Below are positions 59,850-64,000 of a DNA stretch of 64,000 nucleotides, one piece after another. The stretch's first letter is position 1; each line of letters starts with the position of its first letter. The translations under genes and the position numbers were made by a program. The stretch spans positions 21,868,147-21,932,146 of the forward strand of contig NC_089762.1 of NCBI RefSeq assembly GCF_040412425.1, written 5' to 3'. The stretch is from Macrobrachium rosenbergii. Lineage: Eukaryota; Arthropoda; Malacostraca; Decapoda; Palaemonidae. The notes beneath the pieces were generated by a model, which saw nothing but the letters and a program-made list of their open reading frames with translations, did not search any database and was not told the origin of the DNA.

Positions 59850-61904
59850 GTACTGAAGTATACTGTATACTTTAAAGTAGGACTCTTTGTGTCCTTTTTT
59901 TACCAAGCAGACAGCGTATTGGCTATGCCACAGTAGTCATCTATCTTAACATGTCCTGTGCATAGGTTTCAGTATATGTATGATTGTAACAAAAAAAAAA
60001 AAGGTGGTTTATTTAATTAAAAGTGAATAATATTTCACTAATTGGAAAATTACTTGTCACTTTTCAAAATTAAAATTCAGTCACGAGATTTTGTGGATGC
60101 TATTAGTGATGAAATATTTTCCTCTAGCCAGGTGAATGAAATTTTAGTATCCATGATTTTAATCTGGTTTGGATTTTGTTTTATAAAACACTAATTGTAC
60201 ATTTATTGTAACATAGGGGACCTTTATATTTACTGTACTAGATATTTTAGAGGGAATGTAAAGTAACATTCTTAGAGAAAAACTTTATTGTAGATTAACT
60301 GGGAGCCTCCAAAGTAATGTATAAGACTAATTAGCAGGAAATAAGTCAGTATTTTAATGTAAAAAATTCAGATACAGGGAAACCTAGATAACACAAAGGC
60401 ATCTGAGATTCAAAATGATGACAGAAATGCCAGCCTGTGGGTATCATTAAAATCCATTAATGCAACTCAGAGTAATTGTGTGATTAATTAGTGTCCATGT
60501 TTTATATGGATGTGATGAAAACATATTTTTCTGAGATATATTGATTTACCCATGGTTCTCCCTAATCTAGAATTAGATTTTGGATTTAGTCTACCATGAA
60601 ATCAAGGCTAGAGCAGTGTCAGAGTGTCCTTAATACTAGGCTTTTATGTATGACTTGGCTTAGGCTAACTTTATCCATGTAACTATCTTAGTTTAGCCTC
60701 ATAAATGAGATTGCTTTAGGTCTATGCTAGTTTTACCTCTGTAAGAATTTTTTTTTATAATTCACGGTTAAGTTAATTTTTTTAGATGTCAACACATATG
60801 AATGTGGTTAGTTTACTGTTGCAACTTGCTCATAATGGGTATAAGGTTGGTGAATAAGTGATCTGATTCAGGCAAACCCTCCATCTTGTCCACCCTTACC
60901 CCTCTTTCTACCTTTGTTAGTTTCCCCACCGGCAGGAAAGTGATTTGATAATCTGAACAATTGCAACTTTGTTACTGCATACAGTACTTGTCGTAATCCT
61001 CTCTCAAACCATATTATTTATAGGCCTATCTACTTTTATCATTAATGTGGTTGATTAGTACAGTTATGAACAGCCTTAGCTATCCATCACGTATTTATTG
61101 ACTTTCTGGCACTGGTATTTCCTGATACGTAACTTGCTTTTGGTGGCTGTTCTATCCGTGAATTACTTTTGCGGCTGCTCTTTCAATCTCCTACAGAGAT
61201 TTAGAATATTCTCCTTACTTTCATTTCCTTGATTCCTGTAATCTCTCATTCCAAATTTAGGCAGGTGACTATCATTTCCTTTGGGGTTAAGGGGTTAGGT
61301 CGTGCTTTTTTCATGCTTCTGTTTATTTTTTCAAATTTTACTTGGGTGATAACTATATGAATCGTAATTGAACAAAACGTGGTAATTGATTTTTAACGAA
61401 GAGAGCTTGTTATATTGTAGAAACAACTATAGAGGATATACCAGTAAGACTTGAGTTGAAGGCGTGCATGTCTTGTCTGAGTTCCCATTTAGTAACTGGT
61501 TAGGTCCTCTGCTACATCTCTTCGATCTGTTACTCCAAATGAGCTTTCCATTGACGCAGGGCATTAGATTTGATATGTGGAGTCTTTTTTTATGATTATT
61601 ATTAGTGTTTCATTTTTTGCCCACCCTCCCAAGAGTTTAGGTAAGTTTGGGATGTTTCCCAAGTTGGAGGAAGGGTCAACGCCCCTGCTTTTTTATTGCC
61701 TTGTCCTTGCCATGTCCTGTCCCACTCCCTTGTTCCCTCATGACTTGGAGTGACAGGGAACCGGGACATGTCAGAAAGCAGTGCGGATCTATGCCCGTTG
61801 CCCCTTCCTCTGTTCGGTCTGGTATAGCAACAGGTCCAACATTAATCGCGTAAGGAATTTGTATTCATGTAGGAATAAAATTCTTAGCTGCCTTATTATA
61901 TAAG
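59850..61904. other. Intron downstream of exon 11, mostly without features
   Basis: Apart from the weak exon candidate at 60786-60845, nothing coding is seen. 61640-61870 has a composition and words (AGGAATTTGTATTCATGTAGG) like the DIRS-type fragments at 52.2 and 58.4 kb. Confidence 0.35.
60786..60845 (+). CDS. Possible further ankyrin exon (weak candidate)
   Basis: Seen: 20 open codons between a T-rich acceptor (TTTTTTTAG) and a weak donor GTTGGT, phase 0/0. The peptide MSTHMNVVSLLLQLAHNGYK contains HMNVVSLLL, which fits the second-helix pattern GH.EVV.LLL that exon 11 still needs. Against it: joining to exon 11 would give about six surplus residues, the exon is very short, and the donor is poor. 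It may be chance or a decayed exon. Confidence 0.2.
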
Positions 61905-62166
61905 GCATATATATATATATATACATATATATATTATTTATATTATATATTTATATATATATTATATTTATATTATGTGTATATATATATTTATATATAT
62001 ATTAAATATATATATATATATAATTTTATATATATATTATATAAATATATTATATATTATATATATACATATATATTTATAATATATATAATACATATAT
62101 ATGTGTATATATATAGTATAGTATGTATAATATATATATGTATATATAATATATATATACATGATG

Positions 62167-62240
<74 letters not shown>
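61905..62240. repeat. Degenerate (AT)n tract, about 340 nt
   Basis: AT steps with many TATT, GTAT and CAT interruptions; frames through it are not coding. Confidence 0.92.
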
Positions 62241-62252
62241 AATATCCGCGAT

Positions 62253-64000
62253 TAACCCTCTTTTTGTTTAACTCTATTTACAAAAATTATATGTCATAAT
62301 GCAATGAACCAACAGTTAGCAGCCGAAGCGGAAAAAAGTTTTTTCAAAAATCACAGCATATTTAGTTTTAAGATTAAGAGTTCATTTTTGGCTCCTTTTT
62401 TTGTCATTGCCTGAAGTTTAGTATGCAACCATCAGAAATGAAAAAAATATCATTATCATATATAAATATTGAAATATATGACAAGTAAAAAAATTTTTCA
62501 TATATAATTTTATACAAATCGCGCTGTGAGCAAAACGGTTAAAGCTAACGGGTTATTTTTTTTTTCTTTGTATTGTACACTAAATTGCGATGATTTTGGT
62601 ATATAACAAATTGTAAAACGATCAAAGCAACACAGAGAAAATATTATCACAAAATGATGCATGAATTCGTAACGCGCGGACGTAAAAAAATGTTTTTTCA
62701 AAAATTCACCATAAATCGAAATATTGTGCTAGAGAAGACTTCCAGTTTGTTGAAAAAATGAAGCTAATTGATTGAATATTACTAGAATGTAAGTGTTTTA
62801 GCTTATTAATTGCAGTTTTCGACCATTTCAGTCGAGTTAAAGTTGACCGAAAGTCGAATTTTTCTATTTATCGTGATTTATATGAAAATATTTCAAAACT
62901 GATAAAAGCTACAACCATGAGTTATTTTCTGTTGTATTCTACATGAAATTGCGCACATTTTCATATATAAAAGTTTATGTAACGACTAATATAAAACGGT
63001 GCAAACATTACGACAAAGTGACGAAAGAATTTCTGAGATGTTCGGCCGAGTTACCGCGCAGACGTAAGGAAAATGTTTTTTTCAAAGATTCACCATAAAT
63101 CGAAATATTGTGCTAGAGACTTCCAATTTATTGCAAAATTAAGGTAAATGATTGAATATTACTAGAATGTAAGAGTTTTAGCTTACAATTGTGTTTTTCG
63201 ACCATTTCGGTCGAGTTAAAGTTGACCGAAGGTTGAAATTTTGGCAGTTATCGTGATTTATGTGAAAATATTTCAAAACTAATAAAAGCTACAACAATGA
63301 GTTATTTTCTGTTGTATTCTGCATGAAATTGCGCACATTTTCATATATAAAAGTTTATGTAATGACTAATGTAAAACGATGCAAACATTACGACAACGTG
63401 ACGAAAGAATTTCTGAGATATTCGGCCGAGTTACCGCGTGCAGACGTGAGGAAAAAGTTTTTTTTTTTCAGAAATTCACCATAAATCGAAATATTGTGCT
63501 AGAGACTTCCAGTTTGTTGCAAAATGAAGGTACATGATTGATTATTACTAGAATGTAAGAGTTTTAGCTTATAATTGCGTTTTTTTTACCATTTCGGTCA
63601 AGTTAAAGTTGACTGAAGGTTGAAATTTTGGCAGTTATCGTGATTTATATGAAAATATTTCAAACCTGATAAAAGATACAACCATGAGTTATTTTCTGTT
63701 GTATTCTACATGAAATTGCGCACATTTCCATATATAAAACTTTATGTAACGACTAATATAAAACGGTGCAAACATTACGACAACGTGACGAAAGAATTTC
63801 TGGCGCGGACGTAAGGAAAAGTTTTTTTAAAATTCACCATAAATCGAAATATTGTGCTAGAGGCTTCCAATTTGTTGGAAAATGAAGGTAAATGATTGAA
63901 TATTACTAGAATGTAAGGTTTTTAGCTTACAATTGCGTTTTTTTACCATTTCGGTAGAGTCAAAGTTGACCGAAGGTTGAAATTTTGGCAGTTATCGTGA
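62253..64000 (+). mobile_element. Second 382-nt-repeat element, left part only
   Basis: A diverged left end (TTAACCCTCTTTTTGTTTAA, then CTATTTACAAAA) is followed by the same leader as at 48270-48670 and units anchored by CACCATAAATCGAAATA at 62707, 63091, 63477 and 63835 (384, 386 and 358 nt apart). The right end is outside the window. Confidence 0.8.

Overview
The window is eukaryotic and AT-rich. It is packed with (CT)n, (AT)n, (ATT)n and (GTAT)n microsatellites and contains the nested debris of many transposons. A ~300-nt SINE-like repeat whose 3' end reads GCGCTGAATGACCTCATAGG occurs six times. I recognise it, from memory and not from a search, as common in decapod crustacean DNA, so a shrimp, prawn or crab nuclear genome is the most likely source (moderate confidence).

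The only host gene I can support is the middle of a large ankyrin-repeat gene on the + strand. Eleven exons lie between 10848 and 59849, each with AG and GT borders. They join into 529 consecutive codons without a stop. All junctions are phase 0 except the fourth to fifth (phase 2). Neither start nor stop codon lies in the window. The exons form larger modules of 139, 139 and 173 codons plus an incomplete fourth. Each module opens with a capping half-repeat (L..AV.SGD type), continues with TPLH-type repeats and closes with an NK......L linker. The third module is one ankyrin repeat longer. The layout resembles the serial ankyrin clusters of tankyrase-like proteins, but I cannot name an orthologue.

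Region by region. 1-10.8 kb (upstream intron or intergenic): SINE copies, a 27-nt minisatellite, microsatellites, a fold-back element with tRNA-like modules, and a piggyBac relic. 10.8-17.6 kb: exons 1-4, with a perfect fold-back element just inside intron 1. Intron 4 (17.6-24.9 kb): a Penelope-like element (18555-24724) with inverted terminal repeats, bordered on both sides by (TTA)n, and split by a 4.5-kb Tigger/pogo element (19115-23610, minus). The Tigger carries a broken three-Asp transposase followed by a tandem series of ten intron-plus-mini-exon modules. Intron 5 (25-31 kb): minisatellite, another fold-back element, Tigger-related and other MITEs, and one more fold-back. 31.3-37.6 kb: exons 6-8 and a 36-nt minisatellite. 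Intron 8 (37.6-44.8 kb): a degenerate DIRS-like tyrosine-recombinase retroelement with a SINE inside it. Exon 9 at 44.8 kb is followed by a 14.4-kb intron holding a dead IS630/Tc1-type transposase, a 2.58-kb element with terminal inverted repeats and a tandem 382-nt repeat inside, a DIRS gag fragment, several MITEs and a 1.8-kb palindrome. Exons 10 and 11 are only 166 nt apart (59.4-59.8 kb). The window closes in a second 382-nt repeat array.

The most novel-looking items are the module and exon architecture of the ankyrin gene, the mini-exon array in the Tigger tail, the fold-back family with head-to-head tRNA-like modules, and the 382-nt-repeat element. All coordinates, splice sites and frames were read by eye. 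Family names rest on motif recognition, not on searches.
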